Source of the DNA: Chimonanthus salicifolius
Taxonomy: Eukaryota; Streptophyta; Magnoliopsida; Laurales; Calycanthaceae
Reading direction: 5' to 3'
NCBI GenBank assembly: GCA_013350335.1
Contig: CM023534.1
Span: forward strand, 16,883,302-16,947,301
DNA: 64,000 bases
The notes beneath the pieces were generated by a model. It was not told the DNA's origin, made no database searches, and was given only the letters and a program-made list of their open reading frames with translations. Below are positions 61,835-64,000 of this stretch, piece by piece. The position numbers and the translations under genes are program-made. How positions within the stretch are numbered: the stretch's first letter is position 1; every line of letters starts with the position of its first letter.

Positions 61835-64000
61835 CCATTGGAGCTCCACATGAGCCAACTATACCCGTTTGTAGAATCCTAAAATAAATGTAGAAATAGG
61901 CCGAGGTGAGGTTTCTACAGGCCCATCTAACCAATTGCCCCAATTCTATTTAAAATGCAGTGGGTGAGCCTAGTGGGCGATGGGCTAAAAGTAGATATGA
62001 ATCTCACTCTATTAGTTTTATACGCCTAAAATCCAGTGTGGCCTAGATGTGGGCCACTTTGTTTCAGGGCACCCAAAATATATTTCTTCATGAAAATAAT
62101 TTAATACAAATAATATTTAGTGCTTACGGAATTCAAATGTGATGTGTTATTGTCATTCATATAGTTTGTAAGCTGTGTATAATTTTCCAAGATTTTTTTG
62201 GAAATTTGATAAAAGTCAGGATTTCTAAGATAGTTCATATTTTTGAGTTTCTTGTAAAGAAAAAAAATGAATGAAATGATATACAAATGTTTCTACAATT
62301 AAATGACTTTAATACGATTAGTAGAGTTTTTAGAGTCTTTATGTAATTTTTTTAATACTCCCACATTTTCATGAAACTAAAGATTTTTTGCAATAATTTT
62401 TTTTGAATTGATAGAAGATATATGTATATCACTATGAGATACTTAAGAACATGAACTTTATATAAGTTGTTTCTTTATGTTGGTTTCATTATTTACAAAA
62501 AAAATTAGACATTTTTCAAATTTTCAATACATAACACTCACATTAGATTTTTTTCTGTTTTTTTTTTTTCTGTATTTTTTCAAAAAAAGAATAGAGAGGA
62601 TACCTTGAGCATCGAGACCCATATATCTTTTCTGTAAATGGATTTAGGGCATGATTGGCATGGACCCACATATAAATTGAGACTCATGCCCAGGTATTGG
62701 GCCCATCAGCTCATAACATACAAAATCCCTCTTGTGCTAGGAATTATCTTACAAGTTTACATTTGATCTTTCAACCAGGGTACGTTGATTACTAATTTGA
62801 GTGATTTTCTTTCCAACTATATTCACATTCAAAGTAGGATTAAATTTGAAATGTTTAATCTCAATTCTTAACTCAATAATTGTTATGAGCTATTTATTGT
62901 TAAGCAACTTGCAACATGAAAACTGAGATTATAGAGAATCATGCGATCGATCTTCATCAAGAGGTTAGTGTCCGTAGCAGTGACCAATGAAGTATCATAT
63001 ACATTTACTATACTTCTTTGGCCGTAAACAGAGTTGATTCATAACCATTAACTCACTTATCCTATTAATACTAATAATACATACAAAGCTGACGTTTATA
63101 TTTAGATTTAGTAAATTATTTTATCTGAATTAACTGCTTATCTCAGAACTCATAATCTTTAAACTGAAACAATGACGTCTCATTAGTTGACATAAACAGA
63201 GTCCATTGTTATACTCAGGGATTTAAAAGTCAGAGTGGCCGAGACATCAGTCGATATCATTCTCTCACTTCTTTTTTAAATATCAGACGCCTTTTTTTTT
63301 GAATTAAAAAAATAAAAACCATGCGAGTTTTTTTTATTTCTGGAAATGAAAGAATGTAAATATTGGCCTTGCCCACAAATGATATCAAGCTCTTTTTCTT
63401 AAAAAAAAAAGTGATATTTATCAATATCGGCCAATATTGTACTTGTACAACCGAAATAATATATCAGCCCTCAACAACCCGATAATTATCTTGCGTTGTT
63501 TATAGATCAATTTAAAAACTTGAAAGTTTTTCTTATTGAATCTTTTAATTATGGATAATTTGATAGAAGCACTCATGCCAAAGCGCATTATGTTAAACCA
63601 TTGTCTTCGACGATGCACCCATGGTTAGGGACTTAGGGATAGCAACTGAGTTTGAAATTTGCAATATCTTAAATATTTGGCTCTTAATATGCCAATAAAT
63701 TTTGACGTTTTCAACTCATTTTGGGCCCATAATTTTTTTTTTCTTTTCATTTCAACTTATTTTGGTTACTTATCGCTGATAGACCTAAATTTTCTAAAAA
63801 AACTTGATATTTCAGCTTATATTTTAAACTTGGACAGGAATGGCCCATGATCAATAGGGCCAGTCTGAAGTAGACTGTTAACCTCGAGGGATGGGAATTT
63901 AACCTAAATGACCAAAAAGACGAAAGAGCCCAACCTAACATAATGGGCCCAGGCCCCGCTCATTTACATTCCAGTCGAGCCAAACAGCCTAATGACTCCT
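61603..64000 (-). repeat. Dispersed repeat, copy 2, inverted, running off the right edge
   Basis: This is the reverse complement of the repeat at 37868-39560, from GGTGCATAATGCTTACTAAA near 61621 to CCAGTCGAGCCAAAC near 63972. It contains a 72-bp TA run at 61761-61832 not present in copy 1. It also has an extra block of about 830 bp (62815-63645) with ATCGGCCAATATT motifs (near 63425), probably a nested insertion of the same family as the relics at 56515 and 57180. Confidence 0.8.

Noticed and set aside
61698..61943. Open frame with a long Ile-Tyr repeat
   Set aside because: It is only the translation of the TA microsatellite at 61761-61832.

Overview
This is nuclear plant DNA. It is AT-rich, the genes have several GT-AG introns, and the proteins belong to plant families: a SWEET sugar porter, a Raf-like MAPKKK of the ATMRK1 type, a bHLH factor of the bHLH162 type and a BAHD acyltransferase exon. 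The large introns and abundant LTR, TRIM, SINE and MITE copies suggest an angiosperm with a repeat-rich genome, probably a eudicot. I cannot name the species.

Layout. 1-15240: a complete six-exon SWEET gene on + (coding 1609-14925), with an antisense BAHD first exon inside its intron 1 and a broken Ty1/copia element inside its intron 5. 16389-33373: a complete six-exon Raf-like kinase gene on -, convergent with SWEET and stretched to 17 kb by introns that hold LINE, SINE and LTR debris. 33374-58250: about 25 kb without a convincing host gene. It carries LTR, TRIM, hAT-like, fold-back and MITE elements, some nested inside others. 58399-59300: a complete three-exon bHLH gene on + with a TATA box. 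59301-64000: AT-rich intergenic DNA ending in a copy of a 1.7-kb repeat that also lies, inverted, at 37868-39560.

The three intact genes are unrelated in function (sugar transport, protein phosphorylation, transcription), and nothing suggests a cluster. The exon joins given here were done by eye; each keeps the reading frame across every junction.

The most interesting structure is at 50921-54734. A TIR element with its own repeat array is interrupted by a hAT-like element (52109-54671). That inner element has a TATA-like site and a GTAAGT donor, followed by eight copies of a 158-159 bp unit, each with a branch-site and 3' splice-site-like motif. I found no microbial-type system, CRISPR array, toxin or virus.
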